From NCBI GenBank assembly GCA_948567375.1, contig OX419763.1, positions 744,001 through 808,000 on the forward strand: DNA of 64,000 bases, read 5' to 3'. The notes beneath the pieces are model-generated. The model saw nothing but the letters and a program-made list of their open reading frames with translations. It did not search any database and had not been told where the DNA came from. Position 1 is the first letter of the stretch; every line of letters begins with the position of its first letter. The DNA comes from Lunularia cruciata. Taxonomy: Eukaryota; Streptophyta; Marchantiopsida; Lunulariales; Lunulariaceae. The position numbers and the translations under genes are program-made. Of the stretch, positions 20,679 through 32,031 are shown one piece after another.

Positions 20679-21069
20679 GCTCCCTTCCTTACTTGTACAA
20701 TATATGTGAATTCTTGTAACAACAAGATCCATCTTGCAATTTGCCTGAACAAATCTGCCTTCTTGACCAAATGTTGCAATGAGTAATGGCCAACATAGAA
20801 GACAAACTTGTATCCTAGCAGGTAGTGGCAAAATTTCTTGCAGGCATACACCATTCTGAGTGCTTCTCTTTCAATTGTTGAATAGTTCTTTTCAGAAACT
20901 GAAAGTTGTCGGCTGGCATAATATACACCAGGTAGTCCTTCTTCTTCTTGTTCTTCTGACTTAAGACGACGCCGATGGCCATAGACAAAGTGTCCACATA
21001 TACATGAAAAGGGACGTCCCAATTCGGGGCCCTCATACCTGGTGCTTCAACCAGTTTCTTCTTCAACAC
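20679..21069 (-). pseudogene. RNase H of E2, 5' part (cut by S1)
   Basis: The minus strand encodes KKKLVEAPGMRAPNWDVPFH, YVDTLSMAIGVVLSQKN (VD holds the first RNase H acidic residue), and in another frame YYASRQLSVSEKNYSTIERE, ALRMVYACKKFCHYLLGYKF and FRQIARWILLLQEFTYIVQV. It is cut at 20679 by S1 and continues at 16906. There is at least one frameshift, at about 20900-20950, and the two long frames overlap (21022-20645 and 21069-20815). Confidence 0.88.
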
Positions 21070-22127
21070 CTAGAAAGCTTCTTCTTGATTTGCTTCCCAT
21101 AAGTAGTCTTCAGATTTATTCATAAGCTTTGTAAGGGGTGCAGCAAGCACCGCATAGTTTGACACAAAGTGTCTGTAGTATCCAACATGTCCCAAGAAGG
21201 CTCTCAGCTCGTGGATGTTCTTTGGGGATTCCAAAGCTGCGATTACTTTAACCTTCTTGACATCAACTTCAATACCTCGGCTTGACACCCAATGCCCCAG
21301 AAGAATTCCTTCCTTCATTGCAAAAAAGCATTTCTCTAGGTGTAATGACAATCCGGCAAAATGACACCTTTCAAAAGTTTGGTGAAGGTAATCCAAATGT
21401 ACATCTCTTTGCCCAAATACAAAAAAATCATCAATGAATACTTCCACAAATTTGCACAGGAAATCCTTGAAGATTGCAATCATCATCTGCTGGAAAGTAG
21501 TGGGAGCATTACACAACCCAAAGGGCATTTGATTGTAAGCAAAAGTTCCCCAATTGCTTGTGAAGGTAGTTTTATCCTTGTCTTCTCAGATGGATACTTG
21601 ATTGTACCCTGAGAATCCATCAAGAAAACTATAACAAGGGTGACCAGCTACTCGGTCTAGAATTGTATCGGAAAAAGGCAAGGGATGATGATCATTCCTT
21701 GTGATTGCATTCAATTTATGGAAGTCTTGGCACACTCAAATCTTCCTTGTTTTCTTCTTTGGGACAATGACAATGGGCGAGACCAATTCAATGCTGAAGA
21801 CAGGGAAGATGATTCCGGCCCCTAAGTACTTGTTGATTTCATCTTTCACCAAAAGGGAGTACTTTGGGTTCAGGCTGTATTGTCTCTGCCGCAGTGGAAC
21901 TGCACCTTCAATTAGATCAATCCGGTGTTCTCCAAATTCTCGTGGAATACCCGGCATTTGATCAATAGACCAGGCAAATACATCCTGGAATTCTATAAAC
22001 AAGGCAGTGAATCTTGCAAACTCCTTCAAAGTGACTATCTTCAAAACTTTTAAAATTTTCCCTTCAGTCAAAACAACATCTTGAAAGTCATCGGGGTTGA
22101 TGACTCATTCAACATGGCTTACTTGGC
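21070..22127 (-). pseudogene. Reverse transcriptase of E2
   Basis: The minus strand carries the full Ty3/gypsy RT. The finger region (22071-21736) has FIEFQDVFAWSIDQMPGIPR, LRQRQYSLNPKYSLLVKDE and SPIVIVPKKK. The palm (21528-21070) has MPFGLCNAPTTFQQMMIAIF, VEVFIDDFFVFGQRDVHLDY (FIDD catalytic pair) and LGHWVSSRGIEVDVKKV. It ends with ELRAFLGHVGYYRHFVSNYA and LTKLMNKSEDYLWEA. A frame break lies between 21736 and 21529. The DVFAW motif and tRNA-Asp primer site fit the non-chromovirus plant gypsy group (Athila/Tat-like), a tentative placement. Confidence 0.92.
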
Positions 22128-22919
22128 TTACCCAAGGTGAGCTGCCATCAAACCCCCTTCCTCCAAATCAGGTTCACCCGAGGTGAGGTCATATGGATCT
22201 TCGTCTTTGACATCTACCTTGTAGCATTCCAAGTAATTGACTTGGACTTCGTCTTTGGATTCGTCTGAGGACAAAGACGATGAGTCTTCATCCTCATCTT
22301 GTGACAAACTAGTTTCCCCAAGATGGGGAACCTTTGTCCAACTCACAATCACCAGCTTCTGGTCTTCAGATGAAATGTCCTTGAACTGTAACTTTTGCTG
22401 GTGCCAATCCACCACAAGTTGGGCACTGTACAACCAGGGTCTTCCAATCAACAGAGGGTAACCAGTCTTGGTCATTGGTTGCAACACAATCTAATTCAAC
22501 TTGAAGGGCACCCCTCCAATGATCGTGGTAATTTTTGACAGCATGCCCAAAGGCCGTCTCCTGGTTTGGTCTGCAAATTTCAAGACTCGGGGTGTTGGCT
22601 CAAACGTATGATACCCCAATTGATTTGTAGTATCTTTGGTCATGACATTCATACTCTTACCCAAATTAATGGGAATCGATGTGGTCATGCACCTTGCAAT
22701 CTCCACGTCAACCTCAAGAGATCCTAGATCTTCTTGTTCAATATGATAGATAGTTGGCAGGTCCTTCTTTGACATTGACCTTACTTTCTTAAGGGTCAAA
22801 TTTAGCTGCTTCTTGTATAGCTTGTTATCTTCCCACAATTGCTTGAATGTGACATTGGCATTTGTGGCTGCCAAATTCGCTATAATATCATATTGGAGTA
22901 CTCCTCCCAATTTGACCAT
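22128..22919 (-). pseudogene. Aspartic protease of E2
   Basis: Frames 22919-22491 and 22487-22128 join across one stop. The first begins with MVKLGGVLQYDIIANL and FKQLWEDNKLYKKQLNLTLK. The protease core follows: TTSIPINLGKSMNVMTKDTT (the D-S/T-G triad is NLGKS, so the catalytic Asp is changed to Asn), VLKFADQTRRRPLGMLSKIT, IIGGVPFKLN, TGYPLLIGRPWLYSAQLVVD. An acidic linker (SQDEDEDSSSLSSDESKDE) leads to RT. Asp-to-Asn is a single G-to-A change and would destroy activity. Confidence 0.85.
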
Positions 22920-25307
22920 CTTTGCTTTCGGCTTAGGGTTCGAATTCTCTCCATGTTCAATTTTGACTTTGGGACGTTTCAGAATGGTGACGGGATTGCT
23001 AGTGGTCTTGACCCGAGGTTCCTCGGGTTGGCCTTCCTCGGCTTGGATCAGACCCTTTACTATGGATCGGATGTCCGCCGGAAAAATTGGGGGCTTTGTC
23101 TTTGTCTCATCCTACAAACTCATTTCCCAAGTTCTGAGTATTGCTTCCTTAAGTTCTTTCTGCAAGGCTTTAGCTTTGGCTTTAGCAAGGATCTTTTCCT
23201 CCTTGGCAGAAAGAATTGCCTTTGAGCGCAGTCTCTTTGCCTTCTAGAAGACAATGAGGTCGTACTCAACTCTTTGGGGTCATGCTTCTTCTTACTTGCA
23301 TGTGTCTCAACCTTCAAAATTTCAAGGTCCGGCCATTCCCTTCCGAGGACGGACTCCCTTCCTGAGGTCTCTCCTCCTCAAGTGTGATGCAATTTACATT
23401 CGTATCTCCCTTTGCCTAAAGTGCTGCATGCTCAGCGGGGGTTTGTACATATTTTACAGGCAGCTTTGGGTTTGGTAGGTGAGGGCATTGGTTGCATGTA
23501 TGACCCGATCCTTTACAATTTCCGCATAGAGGAACATACCTGATTTGCCTTCTTGGCTCCGGACAATTTGGAGACCAATGTCCCATCGAGCCACAATTGT
23601 AACATGCTCCGAGTGCAACATTCTGAGGTTGATTTTGGTTGCTCATTGGTGGTCTTCATGGACAAGCATTGGGGTTATACTCCCTTGGTCCGTACCTCGG
23701 ACCTTGATATGATGTGCTTGCCTGAGGTTGTACCTCTTGGTTTTGGTACACAACCTCTTCTTCCTCTTCCTGGTTCCATCCCGGAGCCCAATCAATCTGC
23801 TGCACCGGGAATGCATTACGAGTATTGCATTCCATGTTTGCATGGCCTGACTTGCCACATGCGGTGCACCATACGTTAGATCTGCCAAATGCTGGGGCCT
23901 TCCTTCTGTCCTTAGACCCAATCATCTGGATCTTGAAATCTGAAAACTCCTTGATGAGGGCGTCTAGCTTGGTATTTTCCTTATGTACACTCTTTGCTGG
24001 AGTCACTGGTTTCTTACCCCCACATCTTTGTACTTGTCTTGGCTTTGATTCTTCTTCGGATTCCGAAGAAGAGCTTGAAGACGTGGAGGATTCTTTCAAA
24101 GAAGTGGATGTGCTGGAAGAAGCTCTCCTTGTAGGCTTCTTGCCTTTCTTCTCCTAGTTTCTTTGATTGCAGGTAGAGTGAGAGTGAGCCGCCTTGTAGC
24201 AGGCGACAGGTTTGAGTACCTTATCAAGGGAAGTTATGTTCCTCTCCCTTGCAAAGATCCAAATTTCTAGTGAAAGTCCTCCCAAGAACCAGGTAATGGC
24301 TTGGGCATCGGAGTAACCCACCACACCCAATTGCTCCGGAACTTGGTTCAACAGTGCCATGAACCGCTCAAAGTAGTCTCTCAACTTCTCCTTCTTACCT
24401 CGGTCTAAATCGTTGAGTGCCGCAAAGACACTTGTATCATAATCAACCTCCCGGAATCATTCCAGGAAGTTGTTTCTCAAGTCCGCCGGGACGAACCCCT
24501 TCTGGGTCACATGGGTGTACCAACTCCAAGCTTTCTTTTGGAGCAGACTTGGAAAAATCTGCAGTTGATCCGCCGAGTCATGCTCCTTGTTAGCAAAGGA
24601 GATGACCTCAAATTCTCCAATGAATTCATTGGGGTCTTCATCTTGTTCTGTCCCCTTATACTTTTGATAGGCATGTCGGGTGATAGGCAACAAAGTCATC
24701 ATTCGATGTGATGGAATTGGCTGGGGTAAATTTGAACTTGACGGAACCCGAGGAACTGGCTGGAATTGACACCATGTTGATAGCTCAAGGGTACCAATTT
24801 GTCAAATTCAAGGCAGGGTCTTCTTCGACAAGTTCTTCTTTGAGAGTCTCGACTTCAACCCGTCTGGAAGAATCAGGCTCAACACCTTCGATGTGTTCTT
24901 TGAAATTCCTTTGGGACAACCAAGGAATTGTTCGTAGAAGATGTTGAGACTCTTCTTCCATCAGTGTTCATGCTGTCTTTTCTCAAACAAAGTTCTTTAA
25001 AGATGCGACTTCTTTTATAGCTCTAGGGGAAGTCTGTGTACTAGGCCATAATGCATATGTCTGGCCACTCGAGTCTTTCTTCTTCTTTGAGGAAGAGGGA
25101 GATGCAAACTAGCCTTGCCAACTGCCTTCACGTTTCTTGTGATCAAGTTCTCGCAGAGCTTCTTGCACTTCATGAAGGAGTTGAAAGTCCAATGCCTCTT
25201 GTTCAGTTTTGTCAAAAGTGGATTGGATCTTCAAACATTTGTCTTCTTCATGATGCAACGCTCATCTTCAAACTCTCTCTTCTCATTTGTTCTCTCGATG
25301 CAGACAT
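22920..25307 (-). pseudogene. Gag of E2 with three CCHC knuckles
   Basis: The start is the ATG at 25307-25305 (MSASREQ). The capsid-like part lies at 24702-24154: RHAYQKYKGTEQDEDPNEFI, AWSWYTHVTQKGFVPADLRN, RDYFERFMALLNQVPEQLGV, WFLGGLSLEIWIFARERNIT. A Ser/Glu tract (SSTSSSSSSESEEE, about 24060-24099) is followed by three knuckles: CTACGKSGHANMEC (about 23860), CYNCGSMGHWSPNC (about 23600) and CGNCKGSGHTCNQC (about 23500). The C-terminus is basic and acidic (23317-23120). Several stops and frameshifts interrupt it. Knuckles bind RNA. Three knuckles in one Gag is more than the usual one or two. Confidence 0.9.
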
Positions 25308-25366
25308 TCATATTGCTTTAATACCCAATTTCAAATTTGGCTTTGTATTCTTCCACTTCTGAGATT

Positions 25367-25388
25367 TGTATCCCTGGTAGCGGTGCCA
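25367..25388 (-). other. Primer-binding site of E2 (tRNA-Asp type)
   Basis: The minus strand reads TGGCACCGCTACCAGGGATA, separated from the LTR end at 25396 by AAAAATCA. It differs by a few C-to-T type changes from the E4 site. Confidence 0.8.
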
Positions 25389-25395
25389 AAAATCA

Positions 25396-27832
25396 TGTGA
25401 CAACCTGGCAAATATCACTTTTGCGGTAATTGGGTAAGTAAAGTTCGTTCCCGCAAAGATACAGGTCAGAATTTCCAAATATGAAGTCAAAAGTCACAAT
25501 GTAGTTCTTCTTGGTTGCATCTTTAATCTCTCAGGTAGAAACCACACCCAAAAGAGAGTAACAAGCACTGATTTGTATTCTTGTCACAAAGTAACACTCC
25601 TTAATCACAACACCATCAATTCTTTCCAAACAATCTTGATTGTGATGATTCAGGCTCTCCCAAAAATAGCACTTCACTACGAAACAACTTTGCCTCAGAA
25701 TTGTGTTCTACCCCTCTACTGAATGCACAACTTCCTTGATCAAAATTGCTTCACATCAACTTCGCACTGCACTCACAAATGCATAATACTACCAACACTA
25801 CAATTCCTCTTAGATCTGTCAAGGCATTGCTCTAATTGCACTTCACTAAGGATCAAACACACAAAATGAAGATCATGGCTGCGGAATCCAATATCCAAGA
25901 AGCACATTAATTTGCACTTTGAATTTCTCCACACAACTTCTTGTATGTACTCCACTCCATCACTCATGACTTCTTTGACTTGCGGAGTGATCTCCTTCTT
26001 CATCTCTTCTTCTCTCAGTACTTGCCTTCTTTGCTACAGTCATCATATCAAAATAGACGCTTCACTCCCCCAACTGGCATTCTCCTCTTCTCTTACCTTG
26101 CTTGGACCCACTTCATATTTTGCCTTTCTTTGGGAACAAACTCCTCTTTGAATGGTAACTTTTCTCTCCTCTTGCTTTGGCACTTTGTCTTCTAACTTCA
26201 TGTTACCTTCCTCCTTTGTCTCCATCCTGACTTCTTCTTCTTCTATGGGTACCGACGTCATCTCTCCTTCTTCATTGCTATCACTACTCGTGTCTCCACT
26301 CTGCAGTGTGAGCTCGGGTTCTTCCTCGCATTCCGAGTCTTCAGACTTGCACTTGGCCTCGCCCTTGGCCTGGCCTTCTGATTCTTCCTCCAACGATGCG
26401 ACTACTACCATACATTTCCTTGGGTTTACCCTCCTGGTCTTCTGAGGTCTTGCTCTCTTGACATCTCCTCCTTCTCCTTGTCAACTCCTCTTCTTTGACT
26501 TCGGAGTACTCATGTCCACCTGCACACTCTTCCTTGTCTACGTGTAGTACTCATTGCTGCTTCTGATTTGAAGAATGTACTGCTGCTCCTCCGTGTCGAC
26601 CTCCTTTCTTAAGTTGGGATGGAAATGCGACACCATTTTGTACACTCCGCAGCAATGAGCAAATTTAGTCCTAGATAGAAATGTGCTGCAAATGGCACAA
26701 TGTAATGCGGAGGCAATTTATACCGCAAGTTCCACACCATCTGTCTTGTTCACCCATGGAAGCACCTTGCCCAATTAATCGGCTCTCTTGCAAACATCTT
26801 ATGGAAGAATACCGCTTGGTGCTTCATCACATAAGTTGTTCTCTCCAGCTTCAAGATTGCCATGAGAGCACTCATGATCCCTCACTTGATAGGATCCTTG
26901 TAACTCTTTGCTTTGTACCCATTCTTCGTACGCTTCAAAGAGAATGCATCCCTCACTTCTTGGGTTTCTTCTGCTACCTCTCCCTACTCCAAGAACATGG
27001 CACCCTGCTCCGTGCCTGCCTCTCTTCTGAGTACTAATCTCCAATCCGACTCCGTCCAGCAAGCCGTATTTCCTCTCTTCCCCTCTTCCTTGGGGCTATC
27101 GGGACATCTACACTTGATTATCTCAGTCATGAATCCTGGAAAGCTCACATTCCAGTTCCACGCCAAGAATGTGATCCAAAGTCGGCTCAAGACTTCAATT
27201 TTGGCGATCACATCTAACCTCCAAATTGCATGATTTCTCACTGCAAATTTGGAGTCCTTCTTTCCTCCTCCCATCTTTCTTTCTTTCTTCCTCACTGTCT
27301 CTTGGATTAGCTCTCTTGAATTCTCCTCTACACACCTGTGTGTCTTTGACTCTACTTCCCTTCCCACAATCTCCTATAGGATGACTCCTCAATGGCAAAG
27401 GAAAATTGCTTGACATTGCTTTGTCGTTAGCCTGATTTTTTTAGAGTCATGCCTTCTTTGTCTCTCTTCAATTTGAGTTTCTACCAAGAAATCACACCTC
27501 TTGCATGCTCTTGTCACTGTCAAGTGTCCTTCATGCGAGTATGACCACTAGTTTTTGAAAGGTCCCTTGTTGAATTTCTCACCCAAAAGGAAAGTTGTTA
27601 CACTGTCCTCACCTCGGGTTGAGTACCCCCTGATGCAAAGACTTCTTACTTTGGGTTGTATGCTGATAGGATAAGTCCGAGTACTTTGCCTTATGACCCG
27701 AAGCCACGTTACCTTGGGTTTCATCCCAAAGACTCTTTTTTCTTTGCCTTCTTTGGCCATACAGGCGCAATCCAACTTCTTTATACACTTCTTCTTCTCC
27801 ATTTCAAGAAAACAAAAAATATGGGTACCACA
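25396..27832 (-). mobile_element. 5' LTR of E2 with internal deletion
   Basis: The minus strand starts at 27832 (TGTGGTACCCATA) and ends at 25396 (CCAGGTTGTCACA) next to the primer site. Only 2437 bp remain. At about 25931 the sequence jumps from GVEYIQEVVW to RNSKCKLMCFLD, skipping about 1.39 kb (most of the coiled coil and the second TATA element). The upstream neighbour (27833 on) is gag leader of another element, so this dimer sits inside an older copy. The 5-bp flank here (CAAGA) does not match the flank at 1372-1376 (ATGCA). Confidence 0.88.
25931..27416 (-). pseudogene. LTR-encoded protein, N-terminal half (E2 5' LTR)
   Basis: It starts at the ATG at 27416 (MSSNFPLPLRS, GDCGKGSRV). 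It continues in frame 27367-26984 with RLDVIAKIEVLSRLWITFLA, NWNVSFPGFMTEII, TESDWRLVLRREAG and GAMFLE. The acidic part at 26411-26043 has SLEEESEGQAKGEAKCKSED and ECEEEPELTLQSGDTSSDS, then VPKQEERKVTIQRGVCSQRK. It ends in the deletion joint at about 25931 after EITPQVKEVMSDGVEYIQEV. Frameshifts lie between segments. The missing part is the coiled coil. Confidence 0.8.
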
Positions 27833-27977
27833 CAAGAAGTATCCTTGCCACCCGCCTTTGTGTGTTTTTTGGAGTTCTTGCAAGGCTTCTTGACCTTTGT
27901 GAAGAAGTTGAAAATCCAACACCTCCCATTTGGTTTCATCAAAGCTGATTAGATCTTCTGGCATTCTTCTTCATCAT
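27833..27977 (-). pseudogene. Gag leader fragment of element E3
   Basis: About 145 bp encode ETKWEVLDFQLLHKGQEALQ and LQKTHKGGWQGYF, matching E4 (LNFQLLHEVQEAL, REGGWQGYF) and E1. It directly follows the end of the LTR at 27978, so the primer site and first Gag codons are deleted. It is cut at 27833 by the E2 5' LTR. The rest of E3 may be the E0 fragment at 1-1376. Confidence 0.75.
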
Positions 27978-30900
27978 GGTGACAACCCAACAAATATCAC
28001 TTTTGCAATAATCAAGTAAGTAAAGTTCATTCCTATAGAGATAGTAGTTAGAATTGGTCAAATATGAAGTCAAACAATAACAAGTAGTTCTTGTTGGTTG
28101 CATCTTTAATCTTTTACGTAAAAACCACACCTAGAAGAGAGTAACAAGCAGTGACTCACAATCTAATCACAACAATTTTGTCACACTTAATCACAACTCC
28201 ATCAAATCTTTCCAAAAAATCTTGATTGTGATGATTCAGTCTCTTCCAAAATGGCACTTCACTACAAAACAACCTTGCCTCAAAATTGTGTTCCACCCCT
28301 CCACTGAAGGCACAACTTCCTTGATCAAATTTGCTTACACATCAACACTATGCTGCACTCACAAATGTAGAATACTACCAACACTACAATTCCTCTAAGG
28401 TCTATCAAGGCATTGCTCCGATTGCACTTCACTCAGGATCAAACACATAGAATGAAGATCAAGTCTACGGAATCTAACATCCAACAAGCACATTAACTTG
28501 TACTTCAGAATTCTCCAAACACTCACAAACACAAACATAGAGTTGATACTCAAAATTAAGCTCAAGCAATGAGCACTACCTCTAAGCACTTTGCTTTATC
28601 TGTTCCCAAAATTATGAGCACTAAACAACATAACACTGCAAATGCCACCTTTAAATAGTATAGCCATTGATAGTTGCTAACAATTATACCATTCTACAAC
28701 AACTTTTCTAACCTACAGATCCAAAATGGCAATGCATCTCTTCATATTTGCCTCTTCAAATCTCAACTATTACTACTCCAATCCAATGTCTTCTCTTCCT
28801 TGGCTTCCAATCCTGAAGTAATCTCACATACTACTCTATCCTTGAGTTTAGCAACTACTAATTCCTTTACCAATTCTAACACTTCTTCACTCTGATCTAC
28901 AATTCCCGTCATAGGCAACTCAATTACATCTTGTCCCTACAACCCACTGTTCTCTAATACCTCCAATGTCAACTCCAAAGATAGTTGTACTTCCATCTCT
29001 TCTACTTCGGGTTTCGCTCTTACATCCTTCCAAAGTTTATCTATTTCTAACTTAACTAAATCTAATCTAATTGTGATATTGTCTTCCACTTCCAATATCT
29101 TCCTATCCACACAAGTTTTGAGACTAATCAATAAAGCATTCAAATCCTTATCCTTCCTATTTCTTCTCCTCATCTCCTGCACCAACAATCTTAACTCGTG
29201 CAACCTTGTTTTTCAATCCTTACATTGGCTTCTGTACTCAACATCACATTCATCTTTACTACAATCTCCTTCAACAGCTTGAGCCTCATCCTTCTCTCAT
29301 GTGCTTGATCCGCTTGCTAGTCTTCTTGTACATTGCCAGCTCTACCTCAAATTTGGCCTTCATGGTCTCCTTCGCCTTCTCTTTCTGAACTATCTTCTCT
29401 TCCAGATTATGTAGTAACTCCCTCAATCTTTCTTCTTCTCTGTACCTCACAATTAACTCTCGTTGCCAAAGCTGCTTCTTCTCTTCTACACCCTGCATCA
29501 CTCTATTGAGCTCTTGCTCCTTCTTTGCTACCCTTGCCATAGCATGGATGATTTCTAATCGTGAATTAGCAAACTATTGTTTCAAGATTTCATACTAAGC
29601 TATATGTCTTTCCCTAGCTATGATATTTTGCTCTACTATTCTCTCTCTACTCCCCACTTCTCTCTTCAAGTTCTCAATTACTTGATTTTGTACTACTACA
29701 TCTACTTGTAGTACCTCCGTTTGCTCCTCTCCTTGGGTTATACTCTCCTTCAACTCCAAGTTCTCTACTTCTAACCACAACAACACCTATAACATAGTCT
29801 CTACCTCTGGACACTCCGTCTGCATCTCTTTCTTCTTCTCCTGCAACTTCATTAGCAATGGGTATATAATCTCTCACAAATACTCCACTCCTCCTATCTG
29901 GTTTTCTTCTGCTTGCGGGCTTTTCTCCTTCTTCGCTTCTTCTTTGCTTGACACTCTTCTCCTCATCCCAAGTCGGCTTATTGGAATGGATTGCTCACTC
30001 CCCAAACTTTCACTTTCCATTGTCTCCTTCTACTTGGCTCCGCCTCACACATCACTTTTCTTTTGGAGCGAACACCTCTCTGAATGATAACCTTCTTCTC
30101 CTCTTTCTCTGGAACTTCTTTGTCTTCCTTTGGGTTATCTTCTTCTACCATCTCCAGCTTTCCCTCTTCTTCCTTTGGTATCGGCTGCACTTCCACCCCA
30201 TCCTCACTCTCACTACTCGCTTCACCACTTTGTAACTTGAGTTCAGGTTCTTCTTCTCTCTCTAAGTCTTCAGACTTGTACTCAGCTTCTCCTTTTGACT
30301 CTTCTCCCAATGATGCAATTACCACCAGGTCCTTCTTTGGGTTCACTTTCCTGGTCTTTTGAGGTCTTGTTGCTACTACTTCTTCTTTTGGTTGACTCCT
30401 CTTCTTTGACTTTGGAGTATTCACCGCCAATCTCATGCTCTGCCCCGTCTTCATGTAGTACTTGTCACTGCTCATGATCTGAAGAATGTATTGCTGCTCC
30501 TCTGCATCAACATCTCTTCTTAAGTCAGGATTTAAGTGCAACACCATCTTGTGTCATTCCACCGCACCCAAATAGAAGTGGGTTGCAAATGGCACAATGT
30601 AATGTGGAGGCGACTTGTCTCACAAATTCCACACCATTTATTTTGTGTGATGATGGAAGTACTTTGCCCATTTGATTGGTTCCCTTGTAAACATTTTATA
30701 GAAAAACACCGCTTGATGTTTCATCACATAAGTAGTTTGCTGCGGCTTGAAGATAGCCATTATTGCTACTATGATGCCTCTCCTTGTAGGGTCCTTGTAA
30801 CTCTTGACTTTATAACCATTCTTTGTGCATTTTGAAGAAAAGGCGTCTCACACTTCCTGGGTTTCTTTAGCTACCTCTCCTCTTCCCAAGAATGTGGCTC

Positions 30901-31545
30901 CGTGCTCCTCACCTACCACTCTTCCAAGTACTAACCTCCAATCCGACTCTATCTATCAAGTTGGATTTCCTCTCTTACCCCCTGCTTTGAATCCATCCAG
31001 AGACTTTCTCTCAATGATCTTGGTCATGAAACATGGAAAACTAAGGTTCCAGTTCCATGCCAAAAATGTGATCCAAAGCCTGCTCAAGACTTCAATTCTT
31101 GCAATCCTATCTAACCTCCAAATTGCATGATTTCTCACTGCACATTTTGAGTTCTTCTTTCCACCTCCCATCTTACTCTCCTCCACTCTAGGTTGTTGAT
31201 TATTCCTCCGCCCGACTCCCAAACTAACTCTCCTAACTTCTTGTCAATGCACAACCACATCTCTTACTACACTCCCTTTTCCCCGATCTCCCTCAAGATG
31301 ACTCCTTAATGGCGATGGGAAATTACTTTCATCTCTTTGTCTCTATCCCAAATTTTATAGTGGCACATCTCCTCAGTTTCTCTTCACTTCGAGCTTCTGT
31401 CAAGAAATCACACCTTTTGCATGCTTCTATAAATGTCAATTTTCCCCCGCTCATAGGCCAGCCATTTTTATGGTGCGGTACCTTCTTGAATGTCCAACCT
31501 GAAAGAAAAGTTGTTACACTGTCCTCACCTTGGGTTGAGCACTCC
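27978..31545 (-). mobile_element. 5' LTR of E3, start truncated
   Basis: The minus-strand LTR ends at about 27978 (GGGTTGTCACCA, decayed). Toward the start it is cut at 31545, about 210 nt short of the expected LTR start, where a plus-strand LTR (E5) begins head-to-head. It has a TATA box (TATAAAAT, minus strand, about 31353-31361), the protein frame and the downstream TATTTAAA element (about 28653). Length is 3.57 kb. Subfamily B. Confidence 0.88.
28773..31332 (-). pseudogene. LTR-encoded protein, E3 LTR copy
   Basis: The first codon is near 31332, with a frameshift right after it. The conserved domain is read at 31222-30956 (RLDRIARIEVLSRLWITFLA, NWNLSFPCFMTKIIERKSLD). The basic/acidic part at 30547-29978 has SKKRSQPKEEVVATRPQKTR, ASLGEESKGEAEYKSEDLER and KVIIQRGVRSKRKVMCEAEP. 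The coiled coil lies at 29786-28937 (LELKESITQGEEQTEVLQVD, ARVAKKEQELNRVMQGVEEK, LHELRLLVQEMRRRN-type). It ends near 28773. Multiple stops and frameshifts. Confidence 0.78.
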
Positions 31546-32031
31546 TATGGTACCCACATTTTTTGTTTTTTTTGAAATTTGGAAGAAGTGTATAGAGAAG
31601 TCAAATTGCACCTGTATGGCCAAAAAAGGCAAAGAAAAGTGTCCTTGGGATGAAACCCGAGGTAATGTGGCTTTGGGTCATAAGGCAAGGTACTAGAAAT
31701 TGCCTTGTCAGCATACAACCCAAAATTAGGAGTCTTTGTATCGGGGGTGCTCAACCCGAGGCAAGGACACTGTAACAAATTTCCTTTGGGCCAAGATATT
31801 CAAGAAGAGATTGTTCAAAATAGGCAGTCATACGTGTAAAGGACACTTGACAGTAATAGGAGCATGCAGGAGGTGTGATTTCTTGGTTAAAATTTTAATT
31901 CAAGAAAGATGAAGAAGGCGTGACTCTATACTACACGAAGACGGGGAAGAGAGTAGAGATAGAAGCAAGTACTCCAAAGTTGAAGAAGTGGAGTCGACAA
32001 GGAGAATAAAAATTGGGCTAAAGACAAAGCA

